From Brachionus rotundiformis (lineage: Eukaryota; Rotifera; Eurotatoria; Ploima; Brachionidae): a DNA stretch of 64,000 bases. The DNA is taken from NCBI GenBank assembly GCA_016802295.1, contig JAESIW010000180.1:1367619-1431618 (forward strand). Reading direction: 5' to 3'. Positions within the stretch are counted from its first letter, which is position 1. Each line of letters begins with the position of its first letter. The notes below the pieces were generated by a model that searched no databases, had not been told where the DNA came from, and worked only from the letters and a program-made list of their open reading frames with translations. The translations under genes and the position numbers were made by a program. Below, in pieces: positions 1 to 11,309 of this stretch.

Positions 1-2009
1 CTTGGTCTCGGCCATTTGCAGAATAAACAACTCATTCAAATTCTCGCTTATCAATCTGAGCTGGTCTTGGCTGGGCAAGGTGACAAACGAGCGCAAGGTC
101 TTGGCCCAGCGCATGGCCGACAAAAGTATCTTAGATGTGGACTCGATCAAATTTTCGGTCGTTGGCGTGCTCTTGACCCAGTTCATGATGTGCGCCAATG
201 AAGCACTTGAGTGCAGCTTGTTTCTCTCGGCCGTGTCATCCTCTCTCTGGTCAATGTCGGACTTGGCGTCGTCGTCGACCGATATGCTCTCGTTGCGGGC
301 CTCGTCGCAAGTGTTGTAGCCGCTGGTGTTGTCGGACGCGTTCAAATACGGAATCGAAGTGTTGACATGCTCGGGCTGCACTTGGTACATTTGCTTCAAG
401 GCGAGCTGATTTTTGATGGACGCGGCGAGCAGGTTATTGGCCAGATTGGACTGGAAGGCGACTGCGGCGGCCATCGCGGCCGGATAGGCCTCGCTCGCCT
501 GCGCATCCGCCCGAATGTTCTTGACGCCCACGCTGTACGGCGAGTAGCGCGCCGAGTAGAAGCCAGCTGACTGGTACTGGTGCATGTACTGTTTACCTGC
601 TTGGGCGGTGGACAGCGGCGAGGCCGACGGCTGATCGCGCTTTATCTGCTGTGATCGCGGAGGACGCTGATGCTGCACGGCTTAAATTAACAAAAAAACT
701 TTTAAAAACACTTGTCAAACTTGTTGTTGGTAGCTTGAGCAAATATTTGCCTAACGTGTGCCAAGAAACTAGCACGCAGGCAAATTTTTCCTTCTATCTA
801 GCGGCATCAGTACATAATTTTATATTTTTCTTTTTTTTTAATTATTTTTTAATAATTAATGAAAATAAATCAAAAAATTGAATGATTGACACTTATTTTG
901 AAAGCTAAATTAATTTAAGCTCTTGTAAAAGAGCAATAACAACTTGGCAAACAAATTTCTTGAGCAAATATTGGAACTAAACGGGGCACCAGTATTTTTC
1001 GTATTTTTTTTTGTAGAGAAAACACGACAAACAAATAGAAATATGTGAATTGAGCATTTGTTGAATTTTGAACAAGCGACAATTAAAACCCCTTGCAGAA
1101 CGAAAGCCTAAAACTTAATTGCTTGGCAAACAAGACTAATCGATGCTCATCAGTGCACTCAGCACTTTTAGGGCTTGTGTCAAAAGCCGCCAAAGCAGCA
1201 CCCCATCTACCAAGCCTTACACATTCTATTCTATTTTAATTATCTTATCTTATCTTATCTTGTATTTTAGTAAGTAAAGCCGGAGTATTGAAGTATGGCA
1301 GGAGAAGAAAATATTACCAATGTCTTTGCCAAAAGAACACAATTATTAGTTATTAAATTAATAAATTATCTTATCTTTTATAATAAATAAATTTAAAAAA
1401 AAAATTTTTTTTTTCCAAATGACCTACCATCTCTGTTCATTTTGACTTCAAGGCATTTTCTGAGGCGACATGCCTGGCATTGGTTGCGGCGACTGACGTC
1501 AATGAAGCAATTGTTGTTCTCTTTGCAGACGTATTCCATGTTGCCGCGGATGCTTCGTTTGAAAAAGCCGCGACAGCCGTCACAGCTGAGGACGCCGTAG
1601 TGCTTGCCGCTGGCGCGGTCGCCGCACACGCAGCAAAAGTTGACCGGCTTGGCGTGCTGTGAGCTTTTGGTCTGGCCAATATTTTGGTTGAGCAGTTCGG
1701 GACGGTTCTCCTGGCTGCGTGCGTGCGCCCTGAAATGGAACATGGCCGGGCTGGCCAAGAAATGGGCCTGGGGCTGGTAGACAGACATGTTGTGCATGTT
1801 CTCGCTGGTCGGGTGTCGATTCAGCGGCGTCGAGTGCTTGACTATTTGGTCCTCGGCCTTGAAGTCGGGCGTCGACGCTCTGGACACGTTGGGCGACTCG
1901 GACTCGCTCGATGTCAGTGTCTGGTTGGCCTCGTTGCCAGGCGAGCCGCACCTGTCCTCCGAGCAAACGTCTATCTGATTCTGGTACATTGTGTTCGCGT
2001 AATTTCTAT
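1..2009 (-). CDS. NR2E-group nuclear receptor (TLX/PNR-like), partial
   Basis: Ligand-regulated or orphan transcription factor acting in the nucleus. Two coding exons are visible on the minus strand: 2009-1428 and 680-1, running off the window edge. The first ends one base into a codon and the second supplies two, so MNRD joins to AVQHQRPPR, the C-terminal extension typical of NR2E DNA-binding domains. The DNA-binding domain starts CCVCGDRASGKHYG, with P-box CDGCRGFFKRS and second finger ending RRNQCQACRLRKCLEVKM. The second exon carries a low-complexity hinge rich in Ala, Gln and Ser and then the start of the ligand-binding domain (FVTLPSQDQLRLISENLNEL, helices 3-5). A TTG-led reading starting at 2019 is not a true start: an acceptor (TTGGCAG) lies at 2012-2010, so at least one 5' exon lies further upstream, unless the internal ATG at 1989 is used. 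Exact NR2E subgroup is unresolved. Confidence 0.85.
681..1427 (-). promoter_or_regulatory. NR2E intron with a GATA-motif run
   Basis: Intron between the DNA-binding-domain exon and the hinge/ligand-binding exon (donor GTAGGT at 1427, acceptor TTTAAG ending at 681). At 1241-1261 the plus strand carries four consecutive TATCT units, which on the gene's strand are WGATAAG-type GATA-factor sites; one or two more occur at 1366-1378. No coding potential is seen otherwise. Confidence 0.4.
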
Positions 2010-3139
2010 CTGCCAACAATGAAAAATAAAATTTAGAAAGCTAATTTTGATCGCCTGACTTAAATAGCTGATAGATTTGAGTCGATCTTTGGGAACTTGA
2101 AAATCCAATCAAATTCAGGCCTTAATTAGATGCTAATTTAATTGGGTATAGAAAAATATAAAAATTTGGATTGGCAGACAGCTAATTGATAAGGTTTAGA
2201 GTTTCATTTAATAAAATTCCAATAGAGATTTTTAATTGAGCTGCATCAGTCTCTATGGTACTAAGTATTAAGTGAAAACAAAACTGTTTTAGAAAAAGAG
2301 ATAATCCTGGTTTGGAATTTATACCAATTTGTCAGCTATGGTCGCTTGTTTGGCTCGGCCAATCGGATGCAACGATTGGCTAAACTTGTTTATTCAACAA
2401 TACTTAAAACACTTCAAAGAATTCTAAAGCTATTTTTCTTACAGGTAAGATTTACGTAATAGATAATTCGTCTAGTGCTGTAACTGTGAATGTAAACATA
2501 AGTATTATTGTTCTTTTCAAGTTAATCGCTCTTGCTCAATTGGAGTAAGTGTGGTTTATTGAAAAGAGAAAGAATTTGTATTTTTCACAGCTTCAGCTCT
2601 TTATTTTCATAAAGTCAAGTGTGTGTGTTACGTAAAATAGGCTCTTAATAGTGTTAACAAGAGATAAAAATATTTGATACAAAATTACAGACGAGCAATG
2701 CACGTATTGTCACCAAAAAGGTACTAAAAAAATATTTTTTTCTTGTTTTATCGAGATTTAGAAGATAATCTCTATTCTTGTAAAAACAATAAATACACAC
2801 ACACATACACATACAGCACTGAGTTTATCTCTTGATCAAACATTGGTCTTTGGCGGCCAAATGATTCATTCTGTGAGATCCGACTTGGTCATCTAAGCCC
2901 AGTTAAAAACAAGCTTAATCCTGATGTTGTTCAGTTTTAATCTCACTATTCACAAATAAATATTTTCTAATCTTTTGGAAATATTTTATTTTTTAACATT
3001 GGAATATTGATAAAATCCTACTCAATAACTATTTCAAAAATCTTTGCTGAAAATAAAATAAAAATTTGAAGCATAAACACAGATAAGAAAATTATTTTGG
3101 AAAGTTTTGGTCAACTAGCACCACCTCGCTTTGTCCTAC

Positions 3140-3860
3140 CACTTATCTAATCTAGCATTTTAAAATCACTTACTGTTTATTTACCAAATAAGGTTCTATT
3201 TGATTAACCTTTTTAGACTAAATTAAATTTAAATAGATAAGATAATTATATTTGGCAAAAACAACCAAACGGTTTTCATTAAAGACAAGTAGAGTCTTTT
3301 TGAGTAATTTGGTTGAAATTATAGACCTTCCTTTGGTAAATTATTTACTTCAAAAATGGAATTTTTTAAATAATTGAATTTTACTTTTGATCGCCGCTCT
3401 AAACTGACCTAATCCAGCATTTTAAAATCACCTACTATTAATTTACCAAATAAGGTTCAATCTGATAAACTTTTTTAGACTATATTAAATTTAATAAAAG
3501 ATATTATTGCTAAAATTTTGTTTTTTATGGACTGTTATCCAATATATTTGGTAAAAATAATTAAACGATTTTTATTATAAGCAACCAAAGTCTATCTGGT
3601 AAATTTGGTCAAAATTGAAATCGAAAGTATGTTTTTGGAAAATTTTAATTAGAAACTTTTGAATGTCTTAGGATTCCTTAACCACCGCTTTAAAAATATT
3701 AACCCCTTATTTATTATCTGATTAAATTTTTTAAAATAACTTTATCATCATTTATTTATCATTTATCAATTTATTTTTAAAATGAAAAAAAGTTTTAGCC
3801 AAAATTTGTTTGTTATTAAATTTGCCAAAAATAACCAAACGAATTTCATTTAAGACAAAA
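3140..3860 (+). repeat. Degenerate tandem repeat, about three copies of a ~260-bp unit
   Basis: The block GCATTTTAAAATCACYTACT followed by ACCAAATAAGGTTC and then TTTTTTAGACTA appears at about 3155-3225 and again at about 3417-3485. The following segment, with AAAAAYAAYYAAACGRTTTTYATT and AAGTCTWTYTGRGT-like strings, recurs at about 3255-3310, 3550-3605 and 3825-3870. The third copy is the most eroded. No coding potential or terminal structure was recognised. Confidence 0.6.
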
Positions 3861-4755
3861 AAAGTCTTTTTGAGTTATGTTTTTTTTTGATAGATTATTA
3901 ACTTATTCTTATTGTTTACCTGTAAGATAACTTTTTTTAAAAAAAGAGTATTAACTTATTTAAACTAATTAACTTATCTTGTCTTTAATTGACAAAAAAT
4001 CTTTACTAGTTGAACGTTTAAATTAGATTTTTTTTATTTAAGATATAATTTAGGAAGCTACTCCCAAAGGCTTATCCGAGCGGTGAAAACCCTCTTTTCA
4101 GCCTTCATGCTTTGTGACATCGAATCGACAATTAAAAATTGAAAATAAAAATTTACAGTAAATTTTAGATATTTAAATTAGATACTAATTTTTTATAAAT
4201 CTTATTTTTTAATAAAAAACCAGCTATTAATACCATAGTTATCAAATATCTTTTTGAATCTTAAAAATTTGGAAAAAAATTAACAAATTATTCACTTATT
4301 TATTTATTCTAATTAGAAAAAGACTCATATTTTAAAAGCTAAAACCAATTTATATCAAGAATAATTAAAATCTTGTATATTAATAATATTTTGGTGACAC
4401 AGAATTATTAAATTTGAGAATTAAATTAATTATATTCTTAAATTAGCTGAACCTATTGAGCATAATTCGATTAGTTTCCTCATGCTCAAAATATCCGAGC
4501 TAATTCAGCAATCACGTCAAATCTGAAAACAAACTTTACGGAGCAGACTGTTTTGTTTTGTTCAGTAAATATACTTTAGATTAAGTATTTTCTAAATAAA
4601 TAAAATTCAAACTTCAAACAAATTAATTCAACATCATCTTAAAATTTTCAAAATTGGTTTTTATCTATCACATAGATCAAATATTACATTAATTTAACTA
4701 TTAAAATTTATTTAGTTGTCAATTTAAATTTGTCCCAATAACAAAAAAATTCATG

Positions 4756-4852
4756 CTAGTAGGAATTAATTTTTTAATTAAGACTATTACGAAAAAGCTA
4801 TCCCTTTCGTAATGGGTGGTATGGCTTGGCATACCGATAGCAATGGTACTAG
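4756..4852 (+). ncRNA. Candidate structured RNA element (pseudoknot-capable)
   Basis: Four complementary segment pairs lie within 97 nt: CTAGTA (4756-4761) with TACTAG (4847-4852); ATTACGAAA (4786-4794) with TTTCGTAAT (4805-4813), a 9-bp hairpin; GGTATG (4818-4823) with CATACC (4830-4835); and GCTATC (4797-4802), inside the first hairpin loop, with GATAGC (4836-4841), forming a pseudoknot. The element is less A+T-rich than its surroundings. It matches no RNA family I can name with certainty. Chance complementarity remains possible. Confidence 0.3.
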
Positions 4853-6269
4853 ATAAACAAAAAATAGTTTTATTATTGCATTGTTGGATTAAATGATAAT
4901 TAGTTACAGCATGAATGCCTCAAGCGATTTAAATTGGACCTAATGTAAACTTGGACTTGAATTAATTGCATAATATTTAATCTGATAATTGCATTAAAAT
5001 AGTTTTGAGTAGATGGAAAGTTTTAAATTTTTTACCGGTTTAACCTTTTTCAAGTAGTATAAAGATAAACAATATATTTGAATTATTTATTGCATAAGCT
5101 CATTGATCTTGCCCGAACCATATTAAAACAGTTATTGTTCACAGTTTGAGCGGAAAAGGATGTTCAGTACTTTATTATAAAACTGCTAAAATTATCTATA
5201 AATAAATAATGAATAATTTTTAAATGGTTTTAAATTTAATAAATTAAATAAATTTCATTTTTATAAGTAACATAAATGTGATTTTTGTTTTTAATCAAAA
5301 ATTGACCAAACTTTATGTTGTATAATAAATTATTTTATTTTAAATTAAATAAAAAAAACTGACTGGTTTCCACTTTATGAAACCTTCTTCAGAGTTTCTT
5401 TATAATAAGTCATTAAATACTTAATCCCAGATAATTTTAAAAAAATTTAAAGAAGTATTTTATGTTTCAAAAAGATTTAATTTTTTTGAAAATTTTTCAA
5501 ATTAAAAGAGATAATGACAAACCTATTCTTTTTAAATTTAATTTAAATTTAGAATTAAAATTAAAAAAAAAATTTTGTTAGATTGTTTCTATAATTCTAA
5601 AATATTGCTATTTTTCGCAAATAATTCATAAAAATTACAGTGTTTAACATTTGGTTATGTTGTAAGTATTGGTGTAAAAAGTGGAGCTTATTTTAAATTC
5701 AATAGATTAAATAGATTTTATTTTTAAAAGTTTAAAATAATATTAATATGAGAGTGGTCTTTTAAAAGTAAATCAAATCTTTTATTCTAAACAAATAAAA
5801 AAATAATTGATAATTGATAAAAACGATTAGGAGTATAAATATTCTAATAATATTTACTTTTCTACCATTGGTTGTATGACCAAAAACTACTTAATTTAAA
5901 ATCTTAATTTAAAAGACTATTTACCTTAAAATAAACATAAATTTTGGCGTACAATAAAAAGAACTATTTTGGTTCAAAGACACAGAAATTATTCAAAGCT
6001 TATTAATATTTGAATTCAATTCACTAGTGTTAAGTAATTTTGGGAACATTATTTAGAGGCTGTTAGCAAAAATTGATATACTTTAATAGTTATGTAAAGC
6101 CTCGGTTTTGGACTCAGGGTTTTAAGCCAAAAATAAGTAAAACTTGAGAATTTAGTTAAAAGTTTGTTTATTGGAATCCGAAGTTATAACAAATAATTAG
6201 TGGTTTATATAGTAGCTAGAACGTGTGTATTAGCTGCAGTTTATATTAGAACATGCAACTCTAAATAAT

Positions 6270-6500
6270 ATGTAGAGAAATGTCAACACTTGAGTCTTGT
6301 ATTTTTAAACAGAATGCCTACACAATGGAACATATTGCCTGATAGTGTTGTAAAATCCATATCTATGGAAGTATTCAAGGCCGCGCTAGACAAATTCAAT
6401 GGATATGACTGCTTCAGCTCGACACTGTCGAAGAGCAGTAATGGACTCAGACATTCTTGTCTGAATGTAGAAGCAAGAACTACTAACTAACTTTTGATTC
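6270..6500 (+). mobile_element. Non-LTR retrotransposon 3'-end fragment
   Basis: A 66-codon open stretch (6290-6490) contains NRMPTQWNILPDSVV and FKAALDKFNG, which match the typical CR1/jockey-type ending of reverse-transcriptase ORFs (pattern R-x-x-x-x-WN-x-LP-x-x-VV, then FK-x-x-LD). Nothing upstream continues the ORF, so this is a truncated, dead 5'-deleted copy. Confidence 0.6.
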
Positions 6501-7649
6501 AAAATTGTATCTTATCATTAAATTTCAAAAATTTTGGATTTATTAGCATACTGTTAATATATTAAAAAAGTTAACTTACATAACCCTATGGTGTTAAATA
6601 AGTTTGCTTTGAATGCTATACTTTGGTCAAATTTGTCACATGTGTCATTCAATGTTTGTAGCATCATATTAAATTCATTTTTAAACTCATTGTAAAGAAA
6701 ATAAGCCTTATATCCAAAAATGTTTAAACTGGCTCAAAAGACTCTTAACACATTTGACAAAAAATATATGATTGAATAATCCAATACCACAAGTTCAACT
6801 CCCCCTCATAAGAATCATATTTTTTTGTAATAAAATTGATATAAACATTATGAAAAGACTTTAAAATCATCGATAGGCTTAATGTCAGCATGCTAACAGA
6901 ATTACCCGTAATATAATCGGTAAATGAAGAGTTGTAGATTGCTTCTTTTTTTTTTTTTCTATTTATTTAAATATTTTGAGGGAATTCTCAAGCCACATAG
7001 AATGGACCTTGGTTCTACTTTCAGCCTAGCATTTGAAGCGTACAAACATGATAAAAACCTATATGATTACATCAGAGCACTGGGTGAGTAAAAATTATGA
7101 CTATAAAAATGAGATCAGAGTCAAAGTATAGCTTTTTGTTTTACTGATTAAAGGTTTCGAAAGATAACTTCAATTATCCGCAATACTATGAGTTTTGTTT
7201 TTAAATTTTAGAAAGTTATAACCTGAACAGTAAAGTCACCATTGGAAAAACCAGAAACCAAGTCATGTAAGAGATGATAGTCAAAATATTTTTCTGAAAA
7301 TTAAATGAAACATTTAACAGCAATTAATTGACTGAAATTTTCTTGAAATTTCTAATAAAATCGACTGACTTGAGACTAGCCACTGGTTGGTCAAAACAAT
7401 GTAGTTAAGTTAAGTTGATTCAGGAAAAAATGGTTAACACCAAGCTAGTGGTAGAAATCGGTAAGTTATCAAGTTGTTGATTTTTCGAATCAACTATTGG
7501 ATAATAATAAAATATTATAATTGCTCCAAGTGAGAAAATGTACAGTGAACCACCCATCTGACTGTACTGCTTAAGAATTTGGTTTATCATGGAAGATTAT
7601 GAAAATTATAAAAGAGACGTCAGTAGATATTCATTGTGTCTTTTAGTGG

Positions 7650-7770
7650 TATAAGCAGCATTATACTAAAATAGCCCTGTTCGCAGATGACCTCGCCAAA
7701 TGGGCACCCAAAGACAGTAAAAAAGAAATTGAAATTGTTTTTCAGAAGTCATTGAGAAGAATAATTGAGT
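7650..7770 (+). mobile_element. Reverse-transcriptase fragment with FADD motif
   Basis: The plus strand reads KIALFADDLAKWAPK followed by an Ile/Glu-rich stretch at about 7658-7758. FADD is the catalytic motif of non-LTR reverse transcriptases, and ALFADD-x-x-x-W is typical of jockey/I-type LINEs. There is no intact ORF around it. Confidence 0.5.
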
Positions 7771-7952
7771 ATTTTTAAGAAACAGGAACTTAAAATTAAG
7801 GAAAAGAAAACATGCTCTCCCCACGCCTAAAAAAATCTATTCCCCACGTATAGAATATTATTCTAGAATATTATTCTTTTTAATTTAAAGAAATTTTATT
7901 TAAAAAAATTAAACGGTTCAAATTTTACAACGTATAAACTAAAATAAGAAAA

Positions 7953-8305
7953 GTTATCGCTTTTACCCCAATCATTGGGGTAAATGTGATAATTTCAATT
8001 TTAAAGAAAATAAAGAGAAAAATAATACATATAAACAAAATACATTTATCTAAGCAAAAAAAATCATTACTTGACTCAAAACCAATTTCTAGACATTTAA
8101 AACATTACCAGTTTGAGCATTTTTCGCACGATATCCATTTTGATTGAAATTTTTTGTCAGATTTAAAACTTTTTCTACATTTATAACATTTTTTTTCAGA
8201 GCTCAAGGGGCTATCTTGTTCTTTTGAATTAATCGATTGTAATTCATTCTGATTCGGTTGAGCATCTCATTATTACGTTAAATTAAATTATCACATTTAC
8301 CCCAA
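7953..8305 (-). mobile_element. DNA-transposon remnant with inverted repeats and a zinc-binding C-terminal fragment
   Basis: A 21-bp segment at 7975-7995 (beginning TTGGGGTAAATG) is an exact reverse complement of 8285-8305. Immediately left, 7953-7972 is a near-perfect inverted copy of the first arm, making a palindrome around 7973. Between the arms the minus strand encodes KKCYKCRKSFKSD and then KWISCEKCSNW, a stop, and CFKCLE. This resembles the PHD-like Cys cluster that ends many pogo/Tigger-type transposases. It is broken by a stop and has no catalytic domain nearby. Confidence 0.45.
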
Positions 8306-9149
8306 ACAAGAGAAAATCCGTTTTTTTGGGATTGCTAAAAAGCGGTTAATTTTTTTCAAAATATGATTTCAGATTTGAATTCAGCATAAAACATACATAC
8401 ATATTATTTTTTTTTTATCCGTAAAAAAGGGTTCTACAAAAAAAGTTAGTTTTTTGAAAAGTCGATTTTTTTCTATTTGTTAAAATTAATTGTCAGAGAA
8501 TTTCAAAAAAAAAATAAAATATCTATATACGACTTTAAATCGTTATCTCGTAAAGGAACGGTTTTTTTTATTAAATATTTTTTATTTTATTCAAAAATAT
8601 TAATCCTATCACGAGCAATGATCATTCAAAAAAAAATTATCGTTTATACCCCATTATCATATTCACCCCAACTGACAGTACCAAAAAAATTAATTTAAAA
8701 TCAAAAATCCATAATGTTTTATTAACAAATTCATCCTCATTCAATAACCTTTTAAGAGCTAAGAGTGATCCTGTTTAATTAAGTAATTAGATCATAACAT
8801 TCTTTGTAAACATACTTAGTTTGTATTCATGTTATGAATTTATGAAAATTTATGAAAAGGTTACATAAAATGTTTTTTGAAACTAGTCAATTGGAGACGT
8901 CGAAGACTTTTTTAGAAACAAAAGGTCCATGCTCATGTGGGATCAAATTTGAAGAAGCCATTTGAAGAAAGCGTCTTTAATTCATTTTTAGTGACAAAGA
9001 GTTTTTGGTTGTGAAAATGAGGTAAACCCAAAGAAAAAATAGATTCCAAAATCAATTACAAAGAACATTTGAAAGTTATTAATTAAAAAAAAATCTCAAA
9101 AATTAACCAAATCAGAAATATTTAAAGCTTTAAGTAGAGATCCTCTTTA

Positions 9150-9330
9150 AAAAAACTATATATGCACTCACAAGACCACTATTGGACTACTTTTTTTAAT
9201 ACTTCAATCAGGAACTCAACAGATAAAAGCCAAACTATAAAAAATGCAATAAGGGTTTTGAGAAGAATCATCAATTGTTTAATGTGACAAAATTAAAAAA
9301 ATATTCAATGTGATAATTTGCTGAAATAAA
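9150..9330 (+). mobile_element. Possible LINE C-terminal scrap
   Basis: The plus strand reads YALTRPLLDY, then a stretch ending KNAIRVLRRIINCL. It resembles the Y-x-x-x-x-RP-x-LDY block and following Q-N-x-x-x-R-x-I helix of RTE/jockey-like reverse transcriptases. It is short and unsupported by neighbouring ORFs. Confidence 0.3.
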
Positions 9331-9905
9331 TAACAAATTCTGAATAAGTTAATTGTTAAATGTTTTTGCTTTTATTTGTCTTTTCTACAGACAAATTTTA
9401 CTTATTTTGAGGTATAAAATTTAATATAAAAATTAAATATTTGGGTTCGTGAAAGATTGCTTTAATAAATGTGAAATTAAATAAGCATATGAACTTTATT
9501 TATACAGAAAAAAATCAAATCGTAAAATACATAAATATTCAATCAATACCAATTAAACTTTTAATTAAAAATTTAACTTAAATTTAATTTTAACAATAGC
9601 GTGCACATTTGCCGCTTGGGTTTCATTTATCTATTTGTTTATTTCTTATTCTTATCTTATTTACACACAATGAAAGAACAAGGATAAAAAATAAAAATAA
9701 ACCATTGTCAAAAATACCACACGCCAATACACAACACATCAGCTTGGTACAATTAGCCAAACTGATGAAAAAAATAAATTTAAATTAAATTTTAGAATAA
9801 ATCTATTAGATGATAAGTATTAGAAAAAAATCCAAGCAAAATCAAAGATTCATTTTAAATGATTGAAAATTTAGGGCTGTATTTTACATCTGAGACTTGT
9901 TGGTT

Positions 9906-11300
9906 CTAGTATGGTGCTGGTCTCGAGTAATTATTGTTGCTTCTGTTCGAATGGTAACCTCTGCCATCTCTACCATGACCACGATCTCCTCTATCGTTCT
10001 GTCTATCATAATTTCTCTCATTTCTGTCGTTATTACGTCTGTCATTGAACCTGTTTCCGCCACCATGGCCACGGTCTCCTCTGTGGTCTCCCCTGTAGCC
10101 GCCACCGCCGCCTCGATGGCCTTTGAACCCGCTGAAATTGTTCTTTCTAGTGGCCAGCTGTATCTTAACTACGCAGCCAAGTATTTCCTTGTTATCAAAC
10201 CAGTTTATGGCCGCCGTGGCCGCCTCTTCGTCATCATAAGTAACAGTGGCTTCTCCCTTGCCCTCGCCAGTGGTCTTGTCTTTATAGATCCATATTTTTG
10301 AGTTACCGGTCTTCTTGTCTATCTTTATTAGGCCAATTGATCCAAAGCTTTGTTCCAACTCGGTAACAGTGACAGTTTTGGGTAAATTCTGAATAAAAAT
10401 GGTATCACGTTGGGTTATGGTGTCTCCCGATTGGCTTTCAGTGAAATTTTTGTTCCTGTAGCCTAGTTATGCAAAAAAAAATAAAATTAGCAAATTTTGG
10501 CTCAAACACTTTGTTTTAATATGAAAATATGGTAAATAATAAGAATAGTTATTTGACCCTAGTATTACAAAATAAATTTACCAGAATTGGAATTATTATT
10601 ATATCGATTATTATTATAATTATTATTAGAGTTATTATTATAAGAGTTTTGCTGTTGATATCCCCCTTGTTGATGACTTTGTCCACTGTAAATTTAAAAA
10701 TTCATTTGTTTTTAGGATATATATGAAATTAGAGTTTAAATTTAATAATATAAATCCTGAAACTAGAAAGCTAGCGTCATATCATTTTTTTTTTTATATT
10801 TTCAAATAAATGTAATAAAAAAAAGAATTTTTATACCGATACAATTCAATTTTGATGGCTAAAAATAATTAATATTTTTAACAATTTATTAAAAATACCT
10901 AAGACGAATGTTTTGATCACTGCTTAGTGACGAGCATATTTAGTTTAAGATTTATTCATAAATTTCTCTCTGAATGTTTAAAATTAAAGTTAAATTTAAA
11001 ATTTTGTTTACCTTTTACTAGTCGATTCGTCGCTACCACCAGCTGGATTATTAAAGCTGCTTGCTTGGTTATTGTAATCTGTGTTGTAATCTAAGTTAGA
11101 AAATTAAGTTAGTTAAATTTATTTGAAAAAGTCTTCATGCCAATCAGTCTGGCAAAGCATGCACTTTGATTGGCATGAGAAAAAGAAGAATGATTGCTGT
11201 GTGCACCTTGTTGGTATTGGGTGTACAGACCGTTCGGGTCTGACATGCCATACATGATGTAGTTTTGCAAAAATTTGTCATAAGCGTTTTCTTCGGTCAT
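9906..11300 (-). CDS. FET-family RNA-binding protein (FUS/TAF15/cabeza-like)
   Basis: Nuclear RNA-binding protein of the FUS/EWS/TAF15 type, acting in transcription and splicing. Four exons (11300-11207, 11090-11012, 10685-10582, 10462-9906) sum to 834 nt, a 277-residue protein with continuous phase. Residues 1-92 form a short low-complexity N-terminal region rich in Tyr, Gln, Ser and Asn. The RRM covers roughly residues 111-195: RNP2 DTIFIQNL, the diagnostic loop KIDKKTGNSKIWIYKDKTTG, RNP1-like GKGEATVTYDD and the AAINWFDNKE helix shared with FUS and TAF15. The tail (about 198-277) is RGG/RG-rich with Asp-Arg-Asn repeats and ends SRPAPY. The RanBP2-type zinc finger found in most FET proteins is absent, and the N-terminal prion-like domain is very short. 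The first splice junction (CAACAAG/GTGCAC) is the least certain. Confidence 0.88.
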
Positions 11301-11309
11301 TTCTGGTAT

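Larger units (their letters stand above)
2010..6260. other. Long A+T-rich non-coding stretch upstream of the NR2E exon
   Basis: No convincing exon was found on either strand. It may be 5' intron or promoter of the nuclear receptor. It contains a short CA/TG run near 2798-2812, three degenerate tandem copies of a roughly 260-bp unit (about 3140-3860) and a compact pseudoknot-capable motif at 4756-4852. The 5' exon(s) of the nuclear receptor should lie here or further upstream but were not identified. Confidence 0.5.

Noticed and set aside
1437..1966. Several long open frames overlapping the nuclear-receptor DNA-binding-domain exon on both strands
   Set aside because: They are shadow frames of a G+C-richer coding exon; only the frame with the zinc-finger cysteines has family resemblance.
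4055..4130. Possible tRNA or small RNA around GGCTTATCCGAGCGGTGAAA
   Set aside because: No acceptor stem, T-arm motif or internal promoter could be matched, so it was not listed as an RNA gene.
8477..8698. 73-codon plus-strand frame
   Set aside because: Low-complexity Lys/Ile/Phe sequence next to transposon repeats, with no homology signal.
9897..10301. 134-codon plus-strand frame opposite the FET-like RGG exon
   Set aside because: Val/Ser/Ile-rich antisense of a repetitive Arg/Gly/Asp exon; no start context or domain.
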